Source: JBNKVT01 sp050299335 (lineage in GTDB: Bacteria > Pseudomonadota > Alphaproteobacteria > Rhodobacterales > Rhodobacteraceae). From it: a stretch of DNA of 64,000 bases. The position numbers and the translations under genes are program-made. Shown here one piece after another: positions 34,094-41,984 of this stretch. The notes beneath the pieces are model-generated. The model was given only the letters and a program-made list of their open reading frames with translations, was not told the origin of the DNA and ran no database searches. The stretch is taken from contig JBNKVT010000052.1 of the NCBI GenBank assembly GCA_050299335.1, forward strand, positions 62,001 through 126,000. The letters are read 5' to 3'. Each line of letters opens with the position of its first letter. Positions within the stretch are counted from its first letter, which is position 1.

Positions 34094-35365
34094 TTCAAAA
34101 AGCTCGTGGCGGCGGTCGGGTTCCGGGATCGGGCCTGCGATGCGGTGTTTCCAGCTTGGCAGTTTTGCGCCGGGCGTCAGGAGGGAGAGGCCGAAGGCGG
34201 CGGCGCGGCGCTGGCGCTGGAAGCCGTCGCGGAAGGCGGTGTTCAGCCCGGCCTCGTCCCAGGCCTGGCCGCGGATCGAGCGGCGGCCGGGCGGAGCGCA
34301 GTCGGCATGGGCGGCCCACCAGGTCTCGACCAGGGCGGGGTCGGGCCAGGGGAGGTCGGCGTCGGCATCGGGATCGACCAGCGGGTTGTCGGGGTCGTCA
34401 TTGGGGCCTTCGGCGGCGTCTTCGGGTTCGTCGCGGTCGAGGTCGAGATAGTCTAGCTCGGCCCCGGTGATCATCGAGAAGCTTTCGCCGGCCTGGCGGG
34501 AAAGTTCTGTTTCCTCCATCTGCCGGATCACCCAGGGGATCAGGTCGGACTGGCCCATCAGCCCCGCCGCCCGGACCAGCAGAAGCGGCCCGCCGGGGCC
34601 CTTGCCGATATCCTTCAGCCAGTCCTTCGCCTCCGGGGCCTGCATCGCCAGGATCGCCAGATCGAAGGCCTCGCGCCGGTATGGGCCGGGCGCGGCGGCG
34701 ATATTGCGCAACCCCGCCAGCCCCTCGCCCCGGTCGCCCAGCAGCACCGAGGCCCAGGCGGCGCGGAAGGCGGTCGCGGGGTCGCTATCGCCGAGACGGC
34801 CGAGGACCCGGCCCCTGAGGTCCTCGCGTCCCAGTTCCCCGGCCAGCCGCAGGGCCCGCGTCCCGACCTCGCCGGGATCGGCGAGAAAATCGCCCAGCTG
34901 GTCGCCGGGATCGACCCGGTGCACCGAACACGCCCCGAGACCCACCGCCTGCGCCACCGGGCGGGGGCTGTCGAGCAGCGGCTGCACGAGACCCTTAAGC
35001 GCCTTCGGTTCCAGCCAGCCAAGCGCCGAGACGATGGGGCGCATGGCCATTTCCTTCTTGTCTTCCTCGGCAATAGTCAGCACCTCGGTCATGCCGCGCT
35101 GCGATCCGGCTCCGAAGGCCAGCGCGGCGAGCGCGAACAGCTCGCCCGCCCCGCCCGTGCCCTTCCAGGCCTCCAGCGTCACCTCCCAGCCATGGCGGCC
35201 CGCTTCGCGCAGACCGTCGATATTGGCCTCAAGGCGCTCGTCCAGACGGCTAAGGAAATAGCGCGAGAAATGTGGCGCGTTGACTGCGGCGGCGCGCTGC
35301 AGCCAGAGGACGGCGGCCTCCTCGGCATGAAGATCGAGGATGACGGGGATCGGGCGGTAGTCCAT
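34091..35365 (-). CDS. TIGR02270-type HEAT-repeat protein of the type VI cargo island
   Basis: This 424-residue protein is made largely of helical repeats of about 30 residues (RPVAQAVGLGACSVHR, GTRALRLAGELGREDLRGRV, ATAFRAAWASVLLGDRGEG), as in HEAT-type scaffolds. It ends in an acidic linker (EPEDAAEGPNDDPDNP) and a C-terminal domain with RSIRGQAWDEAGLNTAFRDG. The architecture matches the TIGR02270 proteins often found near type VI secretion genes. A role as scaffold, chaperone or adaptor for the cargo is inference. Its ATG shares one base with the DUF6484 stop codon, so it is the last gene of the cluster. Confidence 0.85.
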   Translation of the reverse strand: MDYRPIPVILDLHAEEAAVLWLQRAAAVNAPHFSRYFLSRLDERLEANIDGLREAGRHGWEVTLEAWKGTGGAGELFALAALAFGAGSQRGMTEVLTIAEEDKKEMAMRPIVSALGWLEPKALKGLVQPLLDSPRPVAQAVGLGACSVHRVDPGDQLGDFLADPGEVGTRALRLAGELGREDLRGRVLGRLGDSDPATAFRAAWASVLLGDRGEGLAGLRNIAAAPGPYRREAFDLAILAMQAPEAKDWLKDIGKGPGGPLLLVRAAGLMGQSDLIPWVIRQMEETELSRQAGESFSMITGAELDYLDLDRDEPEDAAEGPNDDPDNPLVDPDADADLPWPDPALVETWWAAHADCAPPGRRSIRGQAWDEAGLNTAFRDGFQRQRRAAAFGLSLLTPGAKLPSWKHRIAGPIPEPDRRHELFE

Positions 35366-35823
35366 CAGTTGAGATGCACCGAGCCGCCCTTGATCCGGTT
35401 CTGCCCGGTGGAGCGCGACGAGACATAAGCCCCCTTGATCAGCACCTTGCCCTCGGCGGTCAGGGTGATCGAGGCCTTGCCGCAGCGCAGGACGATCTTT
35501 TTCCGGGCGGTCAGATCGAGGTCTTCCGGTTTGCCGTCAAGTTCCACCTCGGCCCTGTCAGATACCGGTCGCGCCGGCCGCAGCATACGGCCCATGACTA
35601 TCGGGCGTTCGGCATCGCCGGCTTCGAACATCAAGGCGACCTCGCAGCCGATATCGTCACGGGTCAGCGGCACGGTTGCGCGTGCCGGGATCGCCGTTTC
35701 ATCGGAATTGTCGGCAAAGACCACCAGCGGGCGGCCTTCGGGATCGAAATCCATTACCAGGCCGATGGCAACGCCGTTCAGGGTGCGCGTGCCGGATTTG
35801 GGATCAAGAATGGTGCTTGTCAT
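35365..35823 (-). CDS. DUF6484 domain protein of the type VI cargo island
   Basis: This 152-residue protein starts at ATG 35823. The N-terminal half (LNGVAIGLVMDFDPEGRPLV, DDIGCEVALMFEAGD, PIVMGRML) has the short beta-strand pattern of DUF6484. The C-terminal half (DLTARKKIVLRCGKASITLT, GKVLIKGAYVSSRSTG, IKGGSVHLN) resembles the beta-helical tail of VgrG or phage spike proteins. DUF6484 genes occur with type VI effectors and PAAR-like proteins. It could therefore contribute to the spike or help load cargo. That is inference. It follows the propeller-like gene by 44 bp. Confidence 0.8.
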   Translation of the reverse strand: MTSTILDPKSGTRTLNGVAIGLVMDFDPEGRPLVVFADNSDETAIPARATVPLTRDDIGCEVALMFEAGDAERPIVMGRMLRPARPVSDRAEVELDGKPEDLDLTARKKIVLRCGKASITLTAEGKVLIKGAYVSSRSTGQNRIKGGSVHLN

Positions 35824-35867
35824 TTGTTCGTCTCCTTTCCGAGGCCGGGCAGGACCCGTCCTTTGTT

Positions 35868-36767
35868 TCATACAGTCCAGACTGCCTCTTCGACCGGTTC
35901 CCATTTGGTGCCGTCGAAGCGAATCACGTTCTTTTCACCTGCGGACCACAGGACCCCGTCCGCCCCGGACAGGAAATAGAAAGTGTTCGAAACCTCCATC
36001 GCGCCGAGGCAGGGTTCCAGTCCGGCGTCGCCAAGCTGAAGCAGGGCGCGGACCGAAGCGGCATAGACAACATCGTTGAAGAGCCGCACACCCCAGAGAT
36101 CGTTCAGCGGATCGTCGGGTACAATCAGTTCGAATTCGTCGCCCCGGCCCCGCGCCAGGATGCCGGTCTGGCCACAGGCATAGACCTGGCCGTCCGGCGC
36201 GCAATGGATGTCATGAAAGGCCAGATTGGTCGGACAGTCGATATGGCGCCAGCCCGCGCCGTCGAAATGCCAGATCTTGCCGTCGCTGCTTGCGGCATAG
36301 AGATCGTCCGGGGCAAACCCGTCGATGCTTTCGAAGATCGAAAGGCGCAGATCGGGGAAGTCCTCGGGTGACGGGCCGATATCGAGCCACTGGCCCTGCG
36401 GCGTCCTGAGAAAGACGTGGCAGGCAGCCCCCGAGGCAACCAGCACGTCGCCGACGCTGCGCAGATGACGCATGGGACCGCGCGCAGGCGTGAATTGCTC
36501 TTCTGCTTCCGCGCCATCCGTCAAAACCCTGATCTCGCCCCATTCGCCGAGCACGAACAGATGCTCGGGGCCGAGATAGGCCAGCCCCACCGGCGAGAAA
36601 TTCCAGAACCCCCGCTCGCGGGCCGCGCTGAAATCCATCTCGAACAGCCCGCCATGGGGCGACTTCGCGCCGCGCAGTATCTCGTCAAGCCCCATCGCGG
36701 TGGCAATCACATCCCGGTCCCGGGCGGTGGCGGCGATAATGGATTTGTCTGTCAGGAGTTCCAGCAT
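35868..36767 (-). CDS. WD/Kelch-like beta-propeller protein; candidate immunity partner
   Basis: This 299-residue protein shows repeated strand-turn units with aromatic/Gly endings (GLAYLGPEHLFVLGEWGEIR, PDDLYAASSDGKIWHFDG, GQVYACGQTGILARG, DGVLWSAGEKNVIRFDG). These suggest a six- or seven-bladed propeller without a signal peptide. It lies 55 bp downstream of the GHH2-type toxin gene on the same strand, where an immunity gene is expected, so it may block that toxin. This is inferred from position only; it could instead be a structural accessory. No catalytic residues are recognised. Confidence 0.7.
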   Translation of the reverse strand: MLELLTDKSIIAATARDRDVIATAMGLDEILRGAKSPHGGLFEMDFSAARERGFWNFSPVGLAYLGPEHLFVLGEWGEIRVLTDGAEAEEQFTPARGPMRHLRSVGDVLVASGAACHVFLRTPQGQWLDIGPSPEDFPDLRLSIFESIDGFAPDDLYAASSDGKIWHFDGAGWRHIDCPTNLAFHDIHCAPDGQVYACGQTGILARGRGDEFELIVPDDPLNDLWGVRLFNDVVYAASVRALLQLGDAGLEPCLGAMEVSNTFYFLSGADGVLWSAGEKNVIRFDGTKWEPVEEAVWTV

Positions 36768-36822
36768 ATCGGGCCTTTCGTGGCGTAGGGTGTCATTTCC
36801 GGCATGGGCAGTCTCATCCCTG

Positions 36823-38052
36823 CTAGCTCAGGGCGGCTTTTCGCGACGCCGCCCAGGCGATCTGCGCCGTGCGTTGGTCTTCCGCCCGTCCCGAGATCAC
36901 GTTGGTGTCCATCGTGGTATCGTCGGTCATGTCGCACTGGTCCTTGTAATAGGCGTCCATCTGCGCCTTCATGCATTTCTCCGAGCATTGAGACTGCGGG
37001 AACACCTTGCCGACCGTATCGGCAGCATTGTCGCGCAGTTCCGTATAGTCGAACGAGGTCTTGGATGAGGGGTCGTAGCCATTGTCCAGAAGGTACTGCT
37101 TGGTATGGGCATGCATCATACCATGGCTGCCCTTGGTGTTCGAATTGCCCTCCACGCAGATGCAGGGCGCGCCGCCGTGTGAATAGCTGGAGTGCTTCTT
37201 TCGCTTTTTGCCCGTTGCGACGGTGACCGCTTGGGAGGCATAGGCGTCGTCGATCAGATGATGCGGGGTCTGGCCGGGGCAGCACTCGTTCTTGCTGTAG
37301 GCCGCCATGCGGCAGCGCTTGGCCCTGAGACAGGGATCGCTTTGCGATTTCTCCCACGCATTGACCTGAGCGGAACTGTCGTCACGCTCGCCAGCCTTGC
37401 GTTCCCCGGATTTGGGCTTCGAATCCGGAACACCGTCGGTCGCGGAATAGACCGATCCGTAGCGCACATCCGATCCGCCGGTCAGGCCGGCCTCTTCCGG
37501 CGGAGAGCCGAGCCCGGCCTTCTCGCACTGGGTCTGGACGTCCTTGCCGTCACAGGCCGTTTCCTCGCGGGCCTTTTCGGCGGCGCAGGGATCGTCGGTC
37601 GAGCCGTCCTCGGCGATCGCCATCGAATCGATGAACGGCCAGGGCGCGGTATTCGTCGGCGAGCCGTGGTTGTGGGTGGTCATGTCGAGATGCCGGACCG
37701 CGTTCTCGCCCTCGAATTTCACGTCCATCGACCAGGCGGTGAAATAGACCTTGCCGCGGTTCTTCGACGACACCACGCCCTTCTTCGCCGCCGAACCGGC
37801 CTCGTCGCCCATGCTCTTCTTGAAATAGCTGGAATTCTTGATCGAGGCCTCTTTCTTGGAAATCTTCACGTTCCTTGTGCCCGACGTGCTGTCGGAGGCT
37901 TGCCCGGTATTCGGGTAGGGCACCGGCACGCCGGGGGGCGTGGCGGGGTTTTCGGGCGGGGTCATGCAGACGTCCGGAAGGCAGGCGATGGACTTGCCCG
38001 AGCCGGACTTGCAGCTGACCTCCATGCCGTTGGCGAAGACGTTATTGGACAT
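36823..38052 (-). CDS. PAAR-like (DUF4150) type VI effector with C-terminal GHH2 nuclease domain
   Basis: In this 409-residue polymorphic toxin, residues 1-140 are a DUF4150/PAAR-like tip domain (NNVFANGMEVSCKSGSGK, MTPPENPATPPGVPVPYPNT, DMTTHNHGSP) that would sit on a VgrG spike. A charged linker follows (about 141-250). The C-terminal part holds CCPGQTPHHLIDDAY (histidines 264-265) and GAPCICVEGNSNTKGSHGMM with H310, H314 and H316. This is the pattern of the Tox-GHH2 family in the HNH/endonuclease VII superfamily, so DNA cleavage is likely. Six or more cysteines are unusual for a cytoplasmic protein and may bind metal. The N-terminal domain is about 90% identical to that of the toxin encoded at 38777-39856. 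Confidence 0.88.
   Translation of the reverse strand: MSNNVFANGMEVSCKSGSGKSIACLPDVCMTPPENPATPPGVPVPYPNTGQASDSTSGTRNVKISKKEASIKNSSYFKKSMGDEAGSAAKKGVVSSKNRGKVYFTAWSMDVKFEGENAVRHLDMTTHNHGSPTNTAPWPFIDSMAIAEDGSTDDPCAAEKAREETACDGKDVQTQCEKAGLGSPPEEAGLTGGSDVRYGSVYSATDGVPDSKPKSGERKAGERDDSSAQVNAWEKSQSDPCLRAKRCRMAAYSKNECCPGQTPHHLIDDAYASQAVTVATGKKRKKHSSYSHGGAPCICVEGNSNTKGSHGMMHAHTKQYLLDNGYDPSSKTSFDYTELRDNAADTVGKVFPQSQCSEKCMKAQMDAYYKDQCDMTDDTTMDTNVISGRAEDQRTAQIAWAASRKAALS
37642..38052 (-). repeat. Duplicated PAAR-like module, copy 1
   Basis: The 137 codons at the start of this toxin gene match those of the gene at 38777-39856, with 14 amino-acid differences by hand alignment. This gives two direct 411-bp repeats about 1.8 kb apart. 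Recombination between them would remove one toxin C-terminus and the gene in between. Confidence 0.85.
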
Positions 38053-38111
38053 GGCTTACCGGGCCTCCTCTGACAGATCGGGCATTGCGGCGGGGGTTTT
38101 CCAAAGCAGCG

Positions 38112-38780
38112 TCATTTGTAGAGGTCCGCCAGGGCAGGCTGGTCGATGAATTCGATGACCGCAAGCCCGGTGCCGGTCGGGACCTTTTCGGCGCGGGCGG
38201 CCTGAAGCGCCCAGGCAAGACGGCCCTGTTCGAGCACGGTTTCGGGCACGAAAAGTGCGTAGAGCTGGGCAAATCGCCCGAGCGCGCCTTCGATAGCCGC
38301 CGCATCCGCCGGATCGCCCGTTGGCAGGGGGGCCGGTTCGGCATTGGCGGCGAGGATGGCGAAATCGGCATCGAAGGCGATGATCAGCTTGTCGATGACC
38401 GGCCAGATATCGGACTGGACCCGGGTCCGGGCGAGATAGCGGCCGGTGAAGGTCTTGTCGAAACTCAGGGCGAGGATGCCGGGACCGTCTTCCGGCGCGT
38501 CCACGGTCAGATCGACGTCGAATGTCAGCCCGCCGGCCTGCACGCCGTAAGCGACAATCGCGCCGCGATGCCCGTTGAGCCGGGCACGGGCATCCTCCGG
38601 ACCGCGAAGGTCGAACGTGTCGAGACCGATCTCGGGCGCGCCGTCTCCGTCGATGCTGCGGAAACTCTCGCGCAAAACGGCCGCCATGTTGCGGGTCAGG
38701 ATCCGGTGGACGGCCGCCAGCGCGTCGGGCGCTTCGGTATCGCGCAGAGGCAGTAGGAAAGTCAGGACCGGTTTGATCAT
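38112..38780 (-). CDS. Unknown protein following the PD-(D/E)XK toxin; candidate immunity gene
   Basis: This 222-residue soluble alpha/beta protein starts at ATG 38780, 4 bp inside the end of the upstream toxin gene (an ATGA overlap). Such coupling of toxin then immunity is typical. It has no recognised family and no signal peptide. The mixed charge, with strands such as GLTFDVDLTVDAPEDGPG and a helical C-terminus (AQLYALFVPETVLEQGRLAW), fits a cytoplasmic inhibitor that would protect against a nuclease. It is separated from the next toxin by 59 bp. Confidence 0.75.
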   Translation of the reverse strand: MIKPVLTFLLPLRDTEAPDALAAVHRILTRNMAAVLRESFRSIDGDGAPEIGLDTFDLRGPEDARARLNGHRGAIVAYGVQAGGLTFDVDLTVDAPEDGPGILALSFDKTFTGRYLARTRVQSDIWPVIDKLIIAFDADFAILAANAEPAPLPTGDPADAAAIEGALGRFAQLYALFVPETVLEQGRLAWALQAARAEKVPTGTGLAVIEFIDQPALADLYK

Positions 38781-39856
38781 AGCGCCACGATGCCTCCGTT
38801 CTGCAGCGCGAAGGGCTGGGCCTGGATGCCGTGGGCGCCGAAATTATTGGCGGTGGCCCGGATATTGTGGCAATCGCGGTCGGTGTCCCCGGGGGCGATC
38901 AGGCCGATCCGCTTGCCGGCGAGTTCCGGGCACTGGTCGAGGGCCGTCTGGTATTTCTGCATCTGCTGGAGGTTGAAGCCGCGCGAGGAGGACTTGATCT
39001 CCATGATGTGGGTGTCGGTGACGATGTCGATCTCGATCAGCACGTGGCAGACCGTGCAATGGGCCTTGAAGCCGTATTGCTGCGCATCGTCGCGTTCCTG
39101 ATAGGCCTGGGTGACCTGGACCTCGAACATCGGACCCTGCCCGGGATTGGCACCGAGATTGGCGTCGATCTCGTCCCAGGCCTTGTTGGTCTGTTCTGCG
39201 ACGTTGCTTTGGGCCTGATGCTGGGGGTCGCGGGCGCGGTTGCGGTCATAGGCGGCCTGTTCGGCATCCGCCTCGCCCTGGCATTTCTCGTCGCGCTGAT
39301 CGATACAGCCGTCGCAATAGATGGCGTTGCAGCGCAGGGTGTGCGAGGTGCCGGGACATTGCTGGTCCGGGGGCAGCGACGAGCCGTTCTGGCATTCATG
39401 CTCGGCCTCGGCCCCGCCTCCGCCTGTCCCGTCCTGAAACACCTGGGGGGCGGCGTTCATCGGAGAACCGTGGTTGTGGGTGGTCATGTCGAGATGCCGG
39501 ACGGCATTCTCGCCCTCTACCATGACGTCCATCGACCAGGCGGTGAAATAGACCTTGCCGCGGTTCTTCGACGACACCACGCCCTTCTTGGCCGCCGAAC
39601 CGGCCTCGTCGCCGGAGCTTTTCTTGAAATAGCTCGAATTCTTGATCGAGACTTCCTTCTTGGTGATCTTGACGTTGCGGCTGCCCGAGGTGTTGTCCGA
39701 CGCCATGCCGGTATTGGGATAGGGTACTGGCACACCTGGTGGCGTGGCCGGGTTTTCGGGCGGGGTCATGCAGACGTCCGGCAGGCAGGCAATCGCCTTG
39801 CCCGAGCCAGACTTGCAGGACAATTCGCGACCGTTTGCAAAGACGTTGTTGGCCAT
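38777..39856 (-). CDS. PAAR-like (DUF4150) type VI effector with PD-(D/E)XK nuclease domain
   Basis: This 359-residue polymorphic toxin has the same DUF4150 tip domain at residues 1-140 as the GHH2 toxin. A Gly/Cys-rich linker follows (about 141-195; CNAIYCDGCIDQRDEKC). The C-terminal domain (about 235-359) contains EIDIVTDTHIMEIKSSSRG. D277 and E286-x-K288 fit the D...ExK core of restriction-endonuclease-fold toxins, and the following NLQQMQKYQTAL helix is typical of that fold. Nuclease activity is therefore probable. It lies between the ketosynthase-like gene (11 bp) and a candidate immunity gene (4-bp overlap). Confidence 0.85.
   Translation of the reverse strand: MANNVFANGRELSCKSGSGKAIACLPDVCMTPPENPATPPGVPVPYPNTGMASDNTSGSRNVKITKKEVSIKNSSYFKKSSGDEAGSAAKKGVVSSKNRGKVYFTAWSMDVMVEGENAVRHLDMTTHNHGSPMNAAPQVFQDGTGGGGAEAEHECQNGSSLPPDQQCPGTSHTLRCNAIYCDGCIDQRDEKCQGEADAEQAAYDRNRARDPQHQAQSNVAEQTNKAWDEIDANLGANPGQGPMFEVQVTQAYQERDDAQQYGFKAHCTVCHVLIEIDIVTDTHIMEIKSSSRGFNLQQMQKYQTALDQCPELAGKRIGLIAPGDTDRDCHNIRATANNFGAHGIQAQPFALQNGGIVAL
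39446..39856 (-). repeat. Duplicated PAAR-like module, copy 2
   Basis: This is the second copy of the 411-bp tip-domain module (see 37642-38052). Similarity stops near codon 137, where the two genes switch to unrelated linkers and nuclease domains. Confidence 0.85.
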
Positions 39857-39867
39857 GAGGTCTCGTC

Positions 39868-40875
39868 CTACCCGTCCATCCTGAACACCATCGCCGCCCG
39901 CCGCCCGTCATCATGGGCGCTTTGCACCATCGCCACCGGTCCCGGCGCATAGGATTTGCGCCCGGCTGTGAGGCAGACGCCGAGCATGATCGGGATCGAG
40001 GCCGCGCCGGTATGTCCGGCGGCATCGGCGGGGTGCCAGAGATAGGTGAGGTCGCGGGGGCCGCGCAGCAACCGCGCCTTGGCCAGAGAGTATTCCTTGA
40101 AATAATACTGCTCGCCGGTGAGGCCCGAGACGATGTAGTCGATTCCGCCCAGTTCGATCCCCGCCTCTTCGAGGCTCTGGCGCATCGCAGTCACCAGCCC
40201 CTCGGCGCGGAGCGGCTTGCCCGAGCCGAGCCGCGCCTCTTCGCCACCAAAGCCGAGGCCGGTCAGCGTGAGGGTGCCGGGGGAGGGGTGGCCGACCAGC
40301 ACGGCGGCCCCGGCCTCCGACGGGAAGAAGCCGTTGGAGTTTTCCTCGGTATAGAGCCGGTCCTGGCGTTCGAAATGGCGGATGGTCTCGGCGTTGAGCA
40401 GGCTGTCGACCCCGGCGACGATGACATGGGACGCGCCCTGTCCGAGCAGGTCGCGGGCGTCGCGCAGGCCGACGGCGGCCCCGACCTGGCCAAAGGCGAT
40501 GACCTTCGAGGCGCGGTGCAGGCGGAAGCCCAGCCGTTCGGCCAGAAGCTGCGGCAATTTCTCGTCGAGATCGGCGGGGCGGCCCGGGCGGTCGCGTTCG
40601 GCCACGCAGAGCATCAACGGGATGGTTTCGGGATCGGTATCGGGGATGGCCTCAAGGCATTCGGCGATCGGCCCGGCCAGCAGTTCGACCAGACGCGCGA
40701 TGCCGCGCCAGGGATTTTCCAAGGGCACCTCGGCCCCCATGACCCAGACCCCGTCGCGCGAGATGAAGCGGGTTTCGGTGAAATTGTCCAGCCGGGCGCG
40801 CAGGGCCGCGCAGGTGGCCGGGGCGGTCAGCCCGATGGCGGTGGTCATGCCGCTGGCGTGGATGGCCACACTCAT
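39868..40875 (-). CDS. Ketosynthase-like protein without the catalytic cysteine
   Basis: This 335-residue thiolase-fold protein has IVAGVDSLLNAET, NGFFPSEAGAAVLV and WHPADAAGHTGAAS (H288), which match the AGG-, GEGAG- and GHT-motifs of beta-ketoacyl-ACP synthases. At the place of the nucleophile (TACSSS in KAS enzymes) it reads IAFGQVGAA, so no cysteine is available. The protein is also shorter than the roughly 410 residues of FabF. Condensing activity is unlikely. Such proteins occur beside DUF2169 and DUF4150 genes in type VI loci, where a structural or cargo-handling role is possible. It overlaps the DUF2169 gene by 4 bp. Confidence 0.82.
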   Translation of the reverse strand: MSVAIHASGMTTAIGLTAPATCAALRARLDNFTETRFISRDGVWVMGAEVPLENPWRGIARLVELLAGPIAECLEAIPDTDPETIPLMLCVAERDRPGRPADLDEKLPQLLAERLGFRLHRASKVIAFGQVGAAVGLRDARDLLGQGASHVIVAGVDSLLNAETIRHFERQDRLYTEENSNGFFPSEAGAAVLVGHPSPGTLTLTGLGFGGEEARLGSGKPLRAEGLVTAMRQSLEEAGIELGGIDYIVSGLTGEQYYFKEYSLAKARLLRGPRDLTYLWHPADAAGHTGAASIPIMLGVCLTAGRKSYAPGPVAMVQSAHDDGRRAAMVFRMDG

Positions 40876-41984
40876 GCGTCCTCCGTTTCGCCGCGTTTGG
40901 AGCGGACCAAGGCCCCGAGGGAGGGGTAATATTGCTTGCCGAGGGCGCGGGCACGCCAGAAGCCTTTCGGGCGCTTGCCGAGAAAGACGCGCGGGACTTC
41001 GAAAATGTCGTTCTCCAGCGGCAGGGCGCAGCGCCAGGTCAGGCTGAGGCGGCGCAGATCCGGTTCGATGAAGATGGTATCGACGACCGGGTTTCCGGTG
41101 ACATCCTCGCCGCGTTTGCGTTCGAAAACCGTCGGGAGGGCGAGGTCGGGGAGACGGAAAGAGACGCGGCCCTCGGGGGTGAGGTTCATCAGGGTGATGG
41201 GCTCGCCGCCCTTCGGGTAGGGGATCTGTTGATCCTCGGGGGCGGCCTGGTGGTAGCGCGGATCGAAATCTTCCGGCAGGAAGGGAAAGACGTTGTCCTG
41301 CCAGTTCTGGTCATAGGTGCCGCCATAACGCAGCCGCTGCGGCCAGCCGCGGGCGACGGGGCCGAAGCTCATCGGCGCGTAGGTCCCCCAGGGTGAGCGG
41401 ATGGGCTCGCCGGGGGCCTCGGTATGGGGCAGGGGTTGGCCGTTCAGGCGGTTCTGGTTGCCGACCTGATGCCAGCCCCGGCCCGAGGGGTTGGGAAGGT
41501 AGGCACCGGGCAGGGCATCATCGGGGTCGAGATTGTCGGTACCGCCGAAGGCGCAGTCATAGGAGATCGGCAGTTTCACGAAGGGTTCGATGCCGGAGAC
41601 AGAGGGCGCGCCGATGCCCTCGACCCAGACCCGTCCGCCGACCACGTCGATGATCTTCGACCAGCTGCCGACCTGGACGCCGACCCGGACCCGTTCGGCG
41701 GGGCGTCCGTTGGGGGCATAAGCGCAGGCGTCGAGAAGCACGTCGCACATCGGTTTTTCGGGGGCGAAATCCATTTCGCGGCGGGGGGCCGAAAAGCCCG
41801 GCTCGCCCCAGAATTCATCGGCGAAGATCAGTTCGGCGGGGGCTTCGGAGGGGCGGCAGACGGCCCCCTCGGCATCGGGGAAGTCGTAATCCTGCTTGAC
41901 GACGAGGACGACGGTTTCGGCCCCCGAAGGGGCGCGGCCCAGGGTGAAGGCGGCGGTGCGGCCGGTATTGTTGTCGATATGCAT
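40872..41984 (-). CDS. DUF2169 domain protein, type VI effector adaptor candidate
   Basis: This 370-residue protein is read from ATG 41984 and is the first gene of the cargo island. Family features are the N-terminal MHIDNNTGRTAAFTLGRAP, LVVKQDYDFPDAEG, then DVLLDACAYAPNG, ISYDCAFGGTD, NPSGRGWH and APMSFGPVARGWPQR. DUF2169 proteins are encoded next to PAAR-like effectors and are thought to help load them onto the spike. No VgrG, Hcp, TssB/C or ClpV gene is present within at least 20 kb on either side, so the secretion machine must be elsewhere. It is followed directly (4-bp overlap) by the ketosynthase-like gene. Confidence 0.87.
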   Translation of the reverse strand: MHIDNNTGRTAAFTLGRAPSGAETVVLVVKQDYDFPDAEGAVCRPSEAPAELIFADEFWGEPGFSAPRREMDFAPEKPMCDVLLDACAYAPNGRPAERVRVGVQVGSWSKIIDVVGGRVWVEGIGAPSVSGIEPFVKLPISYDCAFGGTDNLDPDDALPGAYLPNPSGRGWHQVGNQNRLNGQPLPHTEAPGEPIRSPWGTYAPMSFGPVARGWPQRLRYGGTYDQNWQDNVFPFLPEDFDPRYHQAAPEDQQIPYPKGGEPITLMNLTPEGRVSFRLPDLALPTVFERKRGEDVTGNPVVDTIFIEPDLRRLSLTWRCALPLENDIFEVPRVFLGKRPKGFWRARALGKQYYPSLGALVRSKRGETEDA

